64,000 nt of DNA from Agromyces italicus DSM 16388 (GCF_000421545.1 NZ_ATXF01000012.1:83567-147566); one strand, 5' to 3'. Positions 17,664-26,487 are shown, numbered from the stretch's first letter. Numbers and translations are program-made. Notes: generated by a model not told the origin, from the letters alone.

Positions 17664-18062
17664 ATGGCTACCGTCGCGCTCACCCTGGAGAACTTCGAGA
17701 AGACGATCCTCGAGGGAGGCACCGTCTTCGTCGACTTCTGGGCCGAGTGGTGCGGGCCCTGCCGCCAGTTCGCGCCGAACTACGAAGCCGCCTCCGAGGC
17801 GAACCCCGACTTCACCTTCGCGAAGGTCGACACCGAAGACCAGCAGCAGCTCGCGGCCGCGATGAACATCACGTCCATCCCGACGATCATGGCCTTCAAG
17901 GACGGCATCGGCGTGTTCTCGCAGGCCGGTGCGCTCCCCCGCCCGATGCTCGACGAACTCGTCTCGCAGGTACGGGCGCTCGACATGAACGAGGTGCGTG
18001 CGCAGCTCGACGCGCAGGAGGCGCAGGACGCCGACCGGGCGCAGCAGGCCGCGGGCGCCTGA
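17664..18062 (+). CDS. Thioredoxin
   Basis: A 132-residue thioredoxin with the active site WCGPC in the usual context VDFWAEWCGPCRQFAP (about residues 23-38), the cis-Pro segment TSIPTIMAFKDG (about 73-84), and no signal peptide, so it works in the cytosol as a disulphide reductase. It is longer than classical thioredoxin (about 105) because of a C-terminal helical tail rich in Ala, Gln and Asp (QLDAQEAQDADRAQQ). It is preceded by a leaderless-type -10 and convergent with a membrane-protein gene. Confidence 0.92.
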   Translation: MATVALTLENFEKTILEGGTVFVDFWAEWCGPCRQFAPNYEAASEANPDFTFAKVDTEDQQQLAAAMNITSIPTIMAFKDGIGVFSQAGALPRPMLDELVSQVRALDMNEVRAQLDAQEAQDADRAQQAAGA

Positions 18063-18077
18063 TCCGCGGGCACACGA

Positions 18078-18686
18078 TCACCGACCGTTCGCGAGAACCT
18101 CGAGCCCCCCGAGGTCGAGTTCGACCCCGTGCGGGCGCGAATCGCCGGTGATGCGCGCGGGCACCTTCACGTAGCGCCCCCCGGTCGCGAGCCCGTCGAG
18201 GAGCTCGCGCCACGTGGCATCCACCGCATCGCCGAGGAAGCCGGCGTGCCGGGGCGTGCCCCCGCCGATGAGCTGCACCCCGATGCGGTAGCGCCGTGAC
18301 AGCCACCGACTGGCGCGCGGCACGAGCACGGCCTCCTGGTCGGCGCCGCCGTGCAGCAGCGCCAGGTCGATGGCCGACTGGTGCCGGTGGGTGTCGGCGA
18401 CGGGGGCGACCCGGCGCACCGCGCGTTCGAGATGCGGTGCATCGACCAGCTCGATCCCGTGGAGCGTCAGCAGATCGCCCCACCGGTCGGGGTTGCCGCG
18501 ACGCCGTCCGCTGACCAGCCCGGCGATGAGCCACGCGAGCGCGGCGACGAGCAGCACGATGAAGGGCCAGAACAGCCACGGCGGCGAATCGGGCCGAACG
18601 CCGCCCGTCGCGATGAGCAGCACGAGCACGACGAGGTACGGCAGGGGCTCCCACTGGAGGAGCGGCTTCCGACGGGGCACAGACAT
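18078..18686 (-). CDS. Hypothetical two-helix membrane protein
   Basis: A 202-residue protein with two membrane helices near the N-terminus (YLVVLVLLIATGGV and FWPFIVLLVAALAWLIAGLV, residues 17-61). A soluble domain of about 140 residues contains DLALLHGGADQEAVLV, RRYRIGVQLIGGG and a beta-rich end. I do not recognise the domain. The soluble part should face the cytosol if the short Arg/Lys-rich N-terminus is inside. TAGCCT lies 6 nt before the ATG, indicating a leaderless mRNA. Confidence 0.7.
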   Translation of the reverse strand: MSVPRRKPLLQWEPLPYLVVLVLLIATGGVRPDSPPWLFWPFIVLLVAALAWLIAGLVSGRRRGNPDRWGDLLTLHGIELVDAPHLERAVRRVAPVADTHRHQSAIDLALLHGGADQEAVLVPRASRWLSRRYRIGVQLIGGGTPRHAGFLGDAVDATWRELLDGLATGGRYVKVPARITGDSRPHGVELDLGGLEVLANGR

Positions 18687-18692
18687 CTGTTC

Positions 18693-18698
18693 AGGCTA
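18693..18698 (-). promoter_or_regulatory. -10-like hexamer for a leaderless mRNA
   Basis: TAGCCT on the minus strand ends 6 nt before the ATG at 18686. Confidence 0.45.
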
Positions 18699-18724
18699 TC
18701 GCGGCGGATGCCCCGGCCCCGCCG

Positions 18725-19612
18725 TCAGCGGAGGGCCTCGAGCCGCTCGGCGACCTCGTCGAGCACACGCTCGTCGGCCGCGTAGATTCCCTCGGGGCGC
18801 GGCCAGTGCGCGACGACGTCGGTGAAGCCGAGGTCGCGCGCGCGGCCCACCGCGTCCTCGAAGGCGTCGACGCTCGCGAGGCTCGTGCGGGCCTCGGAGT
18901 CGAGCGACAGGGTGCGTGCGAGCTCGCCTGGCGCTCGGCCCACCGCCGCGCACGCCTCGTCGAGGCGTGCCGAGAGGGTCGCGACGTGTCGCCACCACGC
19001 GTCGGTGCCGTCGTCCTCACCGCCCGTCGTGATCCATCCCTCGGCGAGTTCGGCGACAAGCGCGAGCCCTCTCGGACCGTTCGCCGCGAGATGGAGGGGC
19101 GTGCGCGGCCGCTGCGCCGGCTCGCCGACCATGCGGGCGCCGTCGGCACCGAACCACTCGCCGTCGAACGAGATTCCGCCCGAGCCGGGCTCCTCGAAGC
19201 GCAGCAACGTGTCGAGCGCACGCACGAACTCGTCGAAGCGGTCGGCCCGCTGCCGGGCGGTGAGCTGCGGCTGCCGCAGCACGGTCGCGTCGAACCCGGT
19301 GCCGCCCGAGCCGATGCCGAGGATCACGCGTCCGCCCGAGATCTGGTCGAGGGTCGCGACGTCCTTCGCGAAGGGCACCGGATGCCGGTAGTTCGGGTGC
19401 GAGACGAACGTGCCGAGACCGATCCGCTCGGTGACCAGGGCCGCCGCCGTGAGCGTCGGGATCGTCGCGTGCCAGCGCTCGCCCGCGAGGCTGCGCCACG
19501 CGAGGTGGTCGTACGTCCACGCATGGTCGAAGCCGTACTCTTCGGCCCCGCGCCAGTACCGTGCGGCCTCTGGCCAATCGAACTGGGGCAGGATGACGAT
19601 GCCGAATCGCAT
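18725..19612 (-). CDS. LLM-class flavin/F420-dependent oxidoreductase
   Basis: A 295-residue luciferase-like TIM-barrel enzyme. Landmarks are MRFGIVILPQFDWPEAARYW, AWTYDHLAWR, the LGTFVSHPNYRHPVPFAKDVATLD strand-loop pattern (split across the barrel), and GRVILGIGSGGTGFD. Unlike the enzyme at 12575-13804 it has no reductase partner, so it may use F420 or a separate reductase. Substrate unknown. TAGGCT sits 6 nt before the ATG (leaderless pattern). It is the only gene between the membrane-protein gene and the EamA transporter. Confidence 0.87.
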   Translation of the reverse strand: MRFGIVILPQFDWPEAARYWRGAEEYGFDHAWTYDHLAWRSLAGERWHATIPTLTAAALVTERIGLGTFVSHPNYRHPVPFAKDVATLDQISGGRVILGIGSGGTGFDATVLRQPQLTARQRADRFDEFVRALDTLLRFEEPGSGGISFDGEWFGADGARMVGEPAQRPRTPLHLAANGPRGLALVAELAEGWITTGGEDDGTDAWWRHVATLSARLDEACAAVGRAPGELARTLSLDSEARTSLASVDAFEDAVGRARDLGFTDVVAHWPRPEGIYAADERVLDEVAERLEALR

Positions 19613-19618
19613 GACCGT

Positions 19619-19624
19619 AGCCTA
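19619..19624 (-). promoter_or_regulatory. -10-like hexamer for a leaderless mRNA
   Basis: TAGGCT on the minus strand ends 6 nt before the ATG at 19612. Confidence 0.5.
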
Positions 19625-19677
19625 GGACCGCTTCGCGCGCGCCACGATCTCGGCGATCGCCGCGACTTCGGACGCCC

Positions 19678-20688
19678 TCATCGGTTTCCGCCCGAAGTCG
19701 TGGTGATCTCCGAAATCGTGGCGGTCACGGGCACCGGTTCGGCGCCGAGTTCGACCGCGGGCGCAGCGGGCGCACCCGGCGGTTCGACCCGTTCGAGCTT
19801 CACGCACACGATGCCGCCGAGGATGAGCAGGCCGCCGAGGATCTGCAGCGGGCCGAGCACTTCGCCGAGCAGCACCCACCCGGCGATCGCGGCGAAGACG
19901 ACCTCGGAGAGCCCGAGGAAGGCGGCGAGCCGCGAGCCGAGCAGTCCGATCGAGGCGATGCCCGCCGTGTAGGCGAACGCCGTGGAGATGATTCCGACCG
20001 CGAGGAGCGGCACGAACCACGAGACATCCGCGCCGAGGAAGGCGACCTCGTCGAGGGTCGCCCGCATGGGGAGGAGCCCGGTGAGCCCGGCGAGGCCGAG
20101 CGCGATCGCACCGACGACGAACCCCGAGGCGATGAGGGCGACCGGCGGCAACTGCGCGGCCGCCGATTCACCGATCGCGTAGTAGACGCAGACGCCGATC
20201 ATGGCGAGCGCAGCGAATGCGATGCCGAGCACGTCGAGGCCGCCCCCGCCCGGCCCGATGACGAGCACGAGGCCGCCGAGCGCGAGTACCGAACCGGCGA
20301 TGACGACCGGTTGCGGGAGGCGGCGGGTGCGCACCCACGCGAAGAGCACCAGCACGATCGGCGCGAGGTACTCGATGAGCAGGGTCATCGACACCGGGAT
20401 GCGCTCGAGCGATGCGTAGAAGAAGAACTGCACCCCGGCGACGGCGACGAGTCCGTAGAGCAGGATCGTCCACTTCGCTCGCCAGAGCGGACGGAGGTCG
20501 CCGCGGAGCGCGAGGAGGCCGGGGATCGCGAGCAGCACCGCCGCGATCGAGATGCGCGCGAGCACCGCGGCGCCGGGAGACCAGCCGGTCTCGAGCAGCG
20601 GCTTGACGAAAACCCCGCCGATGCCGAACGCCAGCCCTGCCGCGAGCCCGAGCGTGATGCCGAGCACCCCGCCGCGTCGTGCCGCCAT
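19678..20688 (-). CDS. EamA family (DMT) transporter
   Basis: A 336-residue membrane protein with about ten helices in two EamA repeats, each of about five helices, of the drug/metabolite exporter superfamily. It most likely exports an amino acid or a metabolite. The N-terminal repeat starts GITLGLAAGLAFGIGGVFVKPLL and the second starts near FAALAMIGVCVYYAIGE. The C-terminal cytosolic tail of about 35 residues is Pro/Ala/Glu-rich. The ATG at 20688 has GCAGGAGG 5 nt upstream. Divergent from a CGNR zinc-finger protein that may regulate it. A 19-codon frame overlapping its stop codon was not called. Confidence 0.87.
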   Translation of the reverse strand: MAARRGGVLGITLGLAAGLAFGIGGVFVKPLLETGWSPGAAVLARISIAAVLLAIPGLLALRGDLRPLWRAKWTILLYGLVAVAGVQFFFYASLERIPVSMTLLIEYLAPIVLVLFAWVRTRRLPQPVVIAGSVLALGGLVLVIGPGGGGLDVLGIAFAALAMIGVCVYYAIGESAAAQLPPVALIASGFVVGAIALGLAGLTGLLPMRATLDEVAFLGADVSWFVPLLAVGIISTAFAYTAGIASIGLLGSRLAAFLGLSEVVFAAIAGWVLLGEVLGPLQILGGLLILGGIVCVKLERVEPPGAPAAPAVELGAEPVPVTATISEITTTSGGNR

Positions 20689-20788
20689 GTCGCCTCCTGC
20701 GCGTGTCGATGCGGTTCGAACATTCCCGATGTCATGAGCGAACACCGGTATGCTCGTGACAGTACCCCGCGAAGTCGTCAGGAGTCAA

Positions 20789-21334
20789 ATGATTTTCACC
20801 GATGACACGGTGGCTGCGCTCGAGTTCATGGCCGCGCTGGCCGACACGGTCGCCGAGGCCTCCGAATCCGGCGAGGACGAACTGGTGACGACGGCGCAGC
20901 TGACCGGGCTTGTCGACGCTTGGAGGTACTCGGGCCGACGCGACGGCGACGACGCCGAGCTGGCGGAGGTGCGGGCGGCGCGAACCCGCCTCCGGGCGGT
21001 CTGGGCGCTGCCGCGCGACGAGCTCGCCGACGCGGTCAACGGCATCCTCGCGGAGGCGAATGCGCTCCCCCGGCTCGTGCGGCACGACGGCGCCGACTGG
21101 CACATCCACGCCACCTCGCACGACGCACCGCTCGCGGAGCGCATGCTCGTCGAGGCGGCGATGGCGCTCGTCGACGTCGTGCGCGCCGATGAGACGGGGC
21201 GACTGCGCGAGTGCGACGCCGACGACTGCGAGGGTGTCTACGTCGACCTCTCGAAGAACGCCTCCCGCCGCTATTGCAGCACCCGCTGCGGCAACCGCAT
21301 GGCCGCCCGCGCGCATCGGGCTCGGGCGAGCTGA
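20789..21334 (+). CDS. CGNR zinc-finger protein (ABATE domain), putative regulator
   Basis: A 181-residue protein with an N-terminal ABATE-type stress domain and a C-terminal CGNR zinc finger. The latter has Cys ligands in LRECDADDCEGVYVD and RRYCSTRCGNRMAAR, the name-giving motif. Such proteins are thought to bind DNA and often stand next to transporter genes. The ATG at 20789 has AGGAG 5 nt upstream, better than upstream GTG or ATG options. Divergent from the EamA exporter, which it may control. Confidence 0.87.
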   Translation: MIFTDDTVAALEFMAALADTVAEASESGEDELVTTAQLTGLVDAWRYSGRRDGDDAELAEVRAARTRLRAVWALPRDELADAVNGILAEANALPRLVRHDGADWHIHATSHDAPLAERMLVEAAMALVDVVRADETGRLRECDADDCEGVYVDLSKNASRRYCSTRCGNRMAARAHRARAS

Positions 21335-21510
21335 ACCCCGACCGCCGGCGGTCGGCCGCCGACCCTCGTGACGAGTCGTCAGCATCGGCCGATGGCGCGC
21401 CGACGCCTCTGGACTCCGGAACGACGTGTCGCGCGCCGACGCCGACGACTGGTCACGCGCCGCGGCGATTGCGGCCGCGCCGACTCACGGCACGAGGCAT
21501 CCGCGCATGA

Positions 21511-21543
21511 CGAAGGCCCCCGCCGAACCGGCGGGGGCCTTCG
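21511..21543 (-). terminator. Terminator of rpsO
   Basis: CGAAGGCCCCCGCC, loop GAACC, GGCGGGGGCCTTCG: a perfect 14-bp stem 45 bp past the rpsO stop codon. Confidence 0.85.
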
Positions 21544-21587
21544 CAAGAAGTTCGCGGTGTCTTCGAGAGCCGCGCGAGGAACTGCGC

Positions 21588-21857
21588 TTAGCGGCGCAGC
21601 CCGAGACGCTCGATGAGCGAGCGGTAGCGCGCGATGTCGACATCGGCGAGGTAGCCGAGGAGACGACGGCGCTGACCGACGAGGAGCAGCAGGCCACGAC
21701 GCGAGTGGTGGTCGTGCTTGTGCGCCTTGAGGTGCTCGGTGAGGTCCTTGATTCGCTTCGTGAGGAGCGCGATCTGGACCTCGGGGGATCCAGTGTCACC
21801 GGGGTGCGTCGCGTACTCTTCGATGATCGCCTTCTTGACGTCTGCTTCGAGTGCCAT
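21588..21857 (-). CDS. rpsO: 30S ribosomal protein S15
   Basis: An 89-residue S15 protein that binds 16S rRNA early in small-subunit assembly. It shows the family core [37 protein letters not shown] and RRRLLGYL, with the end ERLGLRR. Full normal length. AGAAAGGGG lies upstream of the ATG. S15 often represses its own mRNA, but no specific leader fold is claimed here. It is followed by a strong terminator and is separated from pnp by about 11 kb, unlike the adjacent rpsO-pnp order common in bacteria. Confidence 0.97.
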   Translation of the reverse strand: MALEADVKKAIIEEYATHPGDTGSPEVQIALLTKRIKDLTEHLKAHKHDHHSRRGLLLLVGQRRRLLGYLADVDIARYRSLIERLGLRR

Positions 21858-22163
21858 AGATGGGATCCCCTTTCTCCTTGTTGCGCGCTGCCCGTGGCCG
21901 AATGCCCGAGCTCTCTTTGTGCGCGGCCGTCATGACGGCAACCTGAACACTCTACCAGAACGGATGCCTCGGGGCCGACCGGTCACGGAAGGGGCAGGTC
22001 GGGTCTGCGTACTGAGACCGAGGGTCGCGACCCGGGTGACCCATGGGATGTCACGGCGTGGCCTTCGCCCTCGAACGCGGGTGCAGCCGAGACCCTTGCA
22101 GCCCGACGGCTGCGGCTCGTGGGTCAAGGTCGGGTGATGTACCGGCCGGGTGGCCGCGTTTCG
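21858..22163. other. Gene-free stretch between rpsO and a TetR gene
   Basis: About 306 bp holding the rpsO promoter and leader. TAGAGT is visible on the minus strand near 21950. A small hairpin (GCAGCC, loop CGAC, GGCTGC at 22098-22113) lies past the TetR stop and may end that transcript. No coding region is supported. Confidence 0.4.
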
Positions 22164-22757
22164 CTAGGCGAACGACCCCTCCAACACCCCGAGCGCCGCG
22201 TCGACGGCCTCTTCCGGCGTGCCCGTGCCGCTGCGCGCCCACCAGCGCATCGCGCTGAATCCCGTCGTCGCGTAGAGGTCGGCGAGCAGGTGCGCACGGA
22301 GCGAACCCCGTTCGCCGAGATGGGGCTCGAGCAGTTCGTGCACTGCGCCGAACTTCGCGAGCCCGTGCGCGAGCACCGCGGGGTGCGCGTCGATGATGCG
22401 CAGCCGCTGCCGCGTGACCCCGAGGAGCCCTGGCGGAAACTCGGCCATCGCGACGTACGCCCGGTGGAGTGCCGTGACCGATGGCTTGGCGCCCTCCGCC
22501 CCGAGCGATGCTTCGAACCGCTCGATCGCCTCGTCGAACCCGCCCCAGACGAGGTCGGGCTTCGACGGGAAGTAGCGGAACAGCGTGCGCCGGCTCACTC
22601 CCGCGGCAGCGGCCACCTCGGCCATCGTCACCTCGTCGAAGCCGCGCTCGTCGAACAGCGCGAGCGCGATCGCCGCGAGCTGGTCGGGGTCGACCTCGAC
22701 CGGTCGCCCACGCGTCGCGCGGGCGGCGGCGGGCGCTGCCGAGGCTTCCGTGGTCAT
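22164..22757 (-). CDS. TetR family regulator, divergent from an SDR gene
   Basis: A 197-residue TetR protein. A short flexible start is followed by the helix-turn-helix (about residues 25-70, including TMAEVAAAAGVSRRTLFRYF) and a helical domain with LLGVTRQRLRIIDAHPAVLAH, which resembles the acyl-CoA-like ligand-binding TetR group that includes MftR. The ATG at 22757 is chosen over upstream starts because the extra sequence has no family match. It probably represses the divergent SDR gene; a short CACT-G-AGTG palindrome lies in the AT-richer gap. Confidence 0.85.
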   Translation of the reverse strand: MTTEASAAPAAARATRGRPVEVDPDQLAAIALALFDERGFDEVTMAEVAAAAGVSRRTLFRYFPSKPDLVWGGFDEAIERFEASLGAEGAKPSVTALHRAYVAMAEFPPGLLGVTRQRLRIIDAHPAVLAHGLAKFGAVHELLEPHLGERGSLRAHLLADLYATTGFSAMRWWARSGTGTPEEAVDAALGVLEGSFA

Positions 22758-22785
22758 GCTGCCATTCTCATGGGAATATTTTATG

Positions 22786-22794
22786 GCACTGAGT
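22786..22794. promoter_or_regulatory. Short palindrome between TetR and SDR genes
   Basis: CACTGAGTG is a 9-bp palindrome in a locally AT-rich stretch of the 131-bp divergent gap. It could be part of a TetR operator; it is short, so confidence is low. Confidence 0.25.
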
Positions 22795-22888
22795 GTTACA
22801 ACTGGTGGACCGGCCAGGAACCCGGCCGGCGAACCCCACCGCGACGCCGCGCACCCCACGACGCCGCACTCACCGCTGAGGAGCAGCA

Positions 22889-23650
22889 ATGAACACCTCC
22901 ATCACCCCTGGACGCTTCGACGGCAAGGTCGCGATCGTGACCGGCGCCGGCTCGGGCATCGGCCTCGCGACGACCGTGCGCCTGGCCTCGGAGGGCGCAC
23001 GAGTGATCGCCGCCGACGTCTCGAAGGAGCGCCTCGACGAGCTCGTCGCTGCGAACCCCTCGCTCGACATCGTGGCCGTCACCGGCGACATCACCGTCGA
23101 GGAGAACGTGCAGGCGCTCGTCGCCGCCGCCGGCGACAAGATCGACGTCCTCGCCAACATCGCCGGGATCATGGACGGATTCCTCCCCGCCGCCGAGGTC
23201 GACGACGCCACATGGGAGCGCGTCATGAACGTCAACGTCACCGCCGTCATGCGCCTCACCCGCGCGGTGCTGCCGAAGATGCTCGCCGAGGGCTCGGGCT
23301 CGATCGTCAACGTCACGAGCGAGGCGGGCCTGCGCGGAGCCTCGGCCGGCGCCGCCTACACGACCTCGAAGCACGCCGTCGTCGGCTTCACGAAGAACGC
23401 CTCGGTGATGTACTCGGGCTCGGGCATCCGCGTCAACGCGGTCGCGCCCGGCGGTGTGAAGACGAACATCGAGGCTCCCTTCAAGTCGGAGCACGCAGGC
23501 AAGGTGCTCGGCCCGGTGCTCGGCGCCCTCGCGCTCGTGCCCGCCGAGCCCGAACAGCTCGCCGCGGCGATCACCTGGCTCCTCTCCGACGACTCGGCGA
23601 ACGTATCGGGCGTCGTGCTCGCCTCGGACGGCGGCTGGTCGGCGATCTGA
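22889..23650 (+). CDS. SDR family NAD(P)-dependent oxidoreductase
   Basis: A 253-residue classical short-chain dehydrogenase with a Rossmann fold. The cofactor motif is TGAGSGIG (about residues 19-26), followed by NIAG and the catalytic Ser in NVTSE with Tyr-x-x-x-Lys in YTTSK. Asp at the end of beta-2 (AADVS) favours NAD(H). The substrate is probably a hydroxyl or ketone compound but cannot be named. GAGGAGCAGCA lies before the ATG. Divergent TetR control is likely. Confidence 0.9.
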   Translation: MNTSITPGRFDGKVAIVTGAGSGIGLATTVRLASEGARVIAADVSKERLDELVAANPSLDIVAVTGDITVEENVQALVAAAGDKIDVLANIAGIMDGFLPAAEVDDATWERVMNVNVTAVMRLTRAVLPKMLAEGSGSIVNVTSEAGLRGASAGAAYTTSKHAVVGFTKNASVMYSGSGIRVNAVAPGGVKTNIEAPFKSEHAGKVLGPVLGALALVPAEPEQLAAAITWLLSDDSANVSGVVLASDGGWSAI

Positions 23651-23742
23651 CGCCTGAGATGTCGAACACCGGATGCCTCGTGCGCACGCCTGCGCACGGG
23701 GCATCCGTTGTCTCGTCGACCCTCGCCCGCCAGACTCGAACC

Positions 23743-24204
23743 ATGAGCTTCGTCATCAAGCGCGTGTACGAACCCGCCGAACCGGGCGACGGTCTCCGGG
23801 TGCTCGTCGACCGGCTCTGGCCGCGCGGCGTCAGCAAGGAGCGGGCCGAACTCGATGCCTGGGACAAGGAGGTGGCCCCCTCCCCCGCGCTCCGCACCGA
23901 GTGGCACCACGCGGTCGACCGCGAGGGCGACTTCGCGCACTTCTCGGCGCGCTACCGCGCCGAACTCGACGAGAATCCCGCGGCAGCAGCGCTCCTCGAC
24001 CTCGGCCGTGAGCACGAGCGCGTCACCCTGCTCTACGGCGCCCGCGACGCCCGGGTCAACCACGCCGAGGTGCTGCTCGGCTGGCTCGACGAGCACGGGG
24101 CGACGGTCGAGCGCCGACCGCCTCCGCACCCGCCTGAGGCCACGCACCCGGTGCCCGTTGCTCGTTCGCGCACGATCCGCACCGAGGCATCCGACCCCCC
24201 TTGA
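23743..24204 (+). CDS. DUF488 family protein
   Basis: A 153-residue YeaO-type DUF488 protein. The core is typical: IKRVYEP, LVDRLWPRGVSKERAELDAWDKEVAPS, LRTEWHH and VTLLYGARD. The biochemical role is unknown for the family. The last 35 residues are a Pro/Arg-rich tail outside the domain. CAGACT lies 6 nt before the ATG, so it may be leaderless. Confidence 0.85.
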   Translation: MSFVIKRVYEPAEPGDGLRVLVDRLWPRGVSKERAELDAWDKEVAPSPALRTEWHHAVDREGDFAHFSARYRAELDENPAAAALLDLGREHERVTLLYGARDARVNHAEVLLGWLDEHGATVERRPPPHPPEATHPVPVARSRTIRTEASDPP

Positions 24205-24261
24205 AGCCACGCCCCCGTCGGCGTAGCGTGCGAGGCGACCCGAGAAAAGCGAGGTTTCATC

Positions 24262-24717
24262 ATGCGTACGCCCGCCCGCATCCGAATCGCCGCCCTCACC
24301 GCGGTGGCCGCCGCCGCCCTCACGTTCGCCGGCGCCGGCGCCGCCCAGGCCAAGCCGCCGGGCACGCCGGCGATCCCGCTGAACAACGAGCAGGAGTCGC
24401 AGACCACGGGCGCGACCGGCGGCGCCCGCGGATTCATGGCCTATGAGATCGTCGGCGACGAGTTCTGCTACACCGTCGAGGTCGAGGGGCTCACCGGCGG
24501 CGCCGTCGCCACCCATGTGCACGTCGCACCCCGCAACGTCGCCGGCCCCGTCGTGATCCCGATCGCGGTGCCCAACGCGACGAGCTTCGTCGTCGAAGAC
24601 TGCGTGGCCGCCGCTCCCGCCCTGCTCGCGGCGATCGCCGCAGCGCCCAAGGCGTACTACCTCAACGTGCACACGCCGATGTTCCCGGGGGGCGAAGTGC
24701 GTGGTCAGTTGAAGTAA
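24262..24717 (+). CDS. Secreted CHRD domain protein
   Basis: A 151-residue precursor with a signal peptide (residues 1-30, ending GAGAAQAK) and one CHRD domain, a beta-sandwich first described in chordin. The domain is marked by FCYTVEVEGLTGG, THVHVA and the diagnostic end NVHTPMFPGGEVRGQL. Two Cys may form a disulphide. Such bacterial proteins are exported, with unknown function. AAAGCGAGG lies before the ATG. Convergent with a CPBP protease gene, only 4 bp apart. Confidence 0.88.
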   Translation: MRTPARIRIAALTAVAAAALTFAGAGAAQAKPPGTPAIPLNNEQESQTTGATGGARGFMAYEIVGDEFCYTVEVEGLTGGAVATHVHVAPRNVAGPVVIPIAVPNATSFVVEDCVAAAPALLAAIAAAPKAYYLNVHTPMFPGGEVRGQLK

Positions 24718-24721
24718 CCCG

Positions 24722-25573
24722 TCACGGTATCAGCGGGAAGATCGCCGGCCACCCGGTGTGCGCGTACACGATGACGGCGAACACCACGGCGTCGAAGAGC
24801 ATGTGCACCACGAACACGTAGGTGAGCGACTTCGTGAGCTTGAAGGTGTAGCCCTGGATGAGCGCGAACGGGATCGTCAGCAGCGGCCCCCACGACTGGT
24901 AGCCGAGCTCCCACAGGAACGACACGAACACGATCGACTGCAGGAGGTTCGCCTGCCACGACGGGAAGTGCCGGCGCAGCAGCACGAAGACCGTGCAGAC
25001 GAAGAAGAGCTCGTCCCACGTGCCGACGGCGGCGACGCCGACGAAGAGGCGCGCGATCGTGTCGGGCTCGGTCACGGTCGGCCAGTTCTCGTAGACCCCC
25101 GAGGAGATGAAGTAGAACGGCAGGATGAGCCAGCCCGCGAGCGTCACGAAGATCAGGTAGAGCCACTGGGTGCGGTTCCAGCGCCTGCCCGTGCGCCACG
25201 GGAAGCGGATGACGTGTTCGCGGTAGACGAACCGCGAGATGACGTAGGGCACGAGCACGGCGAGGCCCAGCACGACCGCGAAGCGCACCATGCCCTCGTT
25301 GCTGAGGTCGGCCTTCAGCGACACCGTCGAGATGATGACCTGCCCGATGGCGATGAGCGCGAGGTCGGCGAGCAGTCGCTCGGTGCGGTCCGAGCGGTCG
25401 CAGAGCCATGCGGCCAGGAGTCCCACGGCGAGCATCGCGTAGCCCGCAATCGGCACCATGAACCCGAAGAGCAGCACTGCGGCACCGCACACGAGCACGG
25501 CGGGCACGAGGGCGATCGGATGCGTCCGCAGCGCGGCGACGTCTGCGGTGTCGGCGATGTTCGTGCTCGGCAT
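24722..25573 (-). CDS. CPBP family intramembrane metalloprotease
   Basis: A 283-residue polytopic membrane protein with about seven helices. The CPBP (CAAX protease/bacteriocin processing) motifs are degenerate but visible: WDELFFV in place of the usual EExxFR, SFLWELGY, and FVVHMLFDAVVF with the conserved His and Asp. The missing first Glu and Arg make proteolytic activity uncertain. The start ATG lies 11 nt after the stop of the HAD gene, so the two form an operon. Confidence 0.78.
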   Translation of the reverse strand: MPSTNIADTADVAALRTHPIALVPAVLVCGAAVLLFGFMVPIAGYAMLAVGLLAAWLCDRSDRTERLLADLALIAIGQVIISTVSLKADLSNEGMVRFAVVLGLAVLVPYVISRFVYREHVIRFPWRTGRRWNRTQWLYLIFVTLAGWLILPFYFISSGVYENWPTVTEPDTIARLFVGVAAVGTWDELFFVCTVFVLLRRHFPSWQANLLQSIVFVSFLWELGYQSWGPLLTIPFALIQGYTFKLTKSLTYVFVVHMLFDAVVFAVIVYAHTGWPAIFPLIP

Positions 25574-25584
25574 GGGCGGGCTCG

Positions 25585-26475
25585 CTACTCGTCGTCGTCG
25601 AGGTCGCCGCGGCGCGACGCCTCGGCCCAGCGGGAGAGGAAGACCGCGCCCGCCTCGTCGTGGATCAGCTCACCCGCGGTGAGCACCGGGTAGCCGGTCG
25701 CGAGGATTCCCTCGGCCGGACGCACGTCGACGTGCCGCACCCGCTCGCCGCGCGCGTGCAGCCAGTCGGCCATGCGGTAGTCGCCGCGCGAGTCGCCCAT
25801 GGTGCGCCAGTGCTGCGGGCGGATGCCGCGTGCCTCGAGCAGCTCGACGGCGCGCGCCGCCCCCAGGTCTTTGCCGAGCCTGACCGACTCGACATCGGTC
25901 GAGATGATGGTCGGGTCGATGCGCCAGTGCACCTGCCCCGTGTCATCCGGCCGTGCATCGCCGCCCCGCACCGTGCCGAAGCCGCGAGCGGCGAGCGATT
26001 CGTGCGCGTGAGCGTCGAAGCGCGGCTGCGCCGCGAGGTACGCGTCGGATGCCACGTGCAGGTGCTGCTCGACGGAGACCATCGCCCGCTTCGTGTCGTC
26101 GAAGAATGCGAACTCGTCGAAATGCGCCTCGACGTAGGCGCGCATCTCGGCGGCGAAGTCGGCGGGCATCGCGAGGTCGAGATCGATGAAGATCTCGCCG
26201 AGCCCGCCCGTGCCGATCTCGGCCCAGACGGCGCCCTTCTCGCAGATCGCCCAGACGGGCGCGCCGGGCTCGAGCCCGGCGGCGAGGAGCGGCGGCACGA
26301 CCTCGTCGGCGATGAACGCATCGGATCGGCCCGTGTTGAAGACGACGGGATTGCCGGCGTTCGCGAGGGCCGCCAGATCGCGAGCGATCGACGGGATCGC
26401 GATCGACCGGGTGACGGGGCTCGCGATGGGTCCGTCGACATCGAGCAGGAGCGCGAGGAAGGGTGCGGCGGTCAC
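25585..26475 (-). CDS. HAD superfamily hydrolase
   Basis: A 296-residue HAD-type phosphatase. Motif I is LLLDVDGPIA, motif II is FNTGRSD, the motif III Lys is in RLGKDLGAA, and motif IV is MGDSRGDYRMAD. A cap domain lies between motifs II and III, as in Cof/sucrose-phosphatase types. The start is GTG at 26475, supported by TAGGCT 6 nt upstream. Substrate unknown. It is followed at 11 nt by the CPBP gene. Confidence 0.82.
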   Translation of the reverse strand: MTAAPFLALLLDVDGPIASPVTRSIAIPSIARDLAALANAGNPVVFNTGRSDAFIADEVVPPLLAAGLEPGAPVWAICEKGAVWAEIGTGGLGEIFIDLDLAMPADFAAEMRAYVEAHFDEFAFFDDTKRAMVSVEQHLHVASDAYLAAQPRFDAHAHESLAARGFGTVRGGDARPDDTGQVHWRIDPTIISTDVESVRLGKDLGAARAVELLEARGIRPQHWRTMGDSRGDYRMADWLHARGERVRHVDVRPAEGILATGYPVLTAGELIHDEAGAVFLSRWAEASRRGDLDDDE

Positions 26476-26481
26476 GCGAAC

Positions 26482-26487
26482 AGCCTA
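26482..26487 (-). promoter_or_regulatory. -10-like hexamer for a leaderless mRNA (GTG start)
   Basis: TAGGCT on the minus strand ends 6 nt before the GTG at 26475. Confidence 0.5.

Noticed and set aside
19622..19682. A 19-codon frame overlapping the stop of the EamA gene
   Set aside because: It is too short, has no ribosome site of its own and no family match. The ATGA overlap alone is not enough support.
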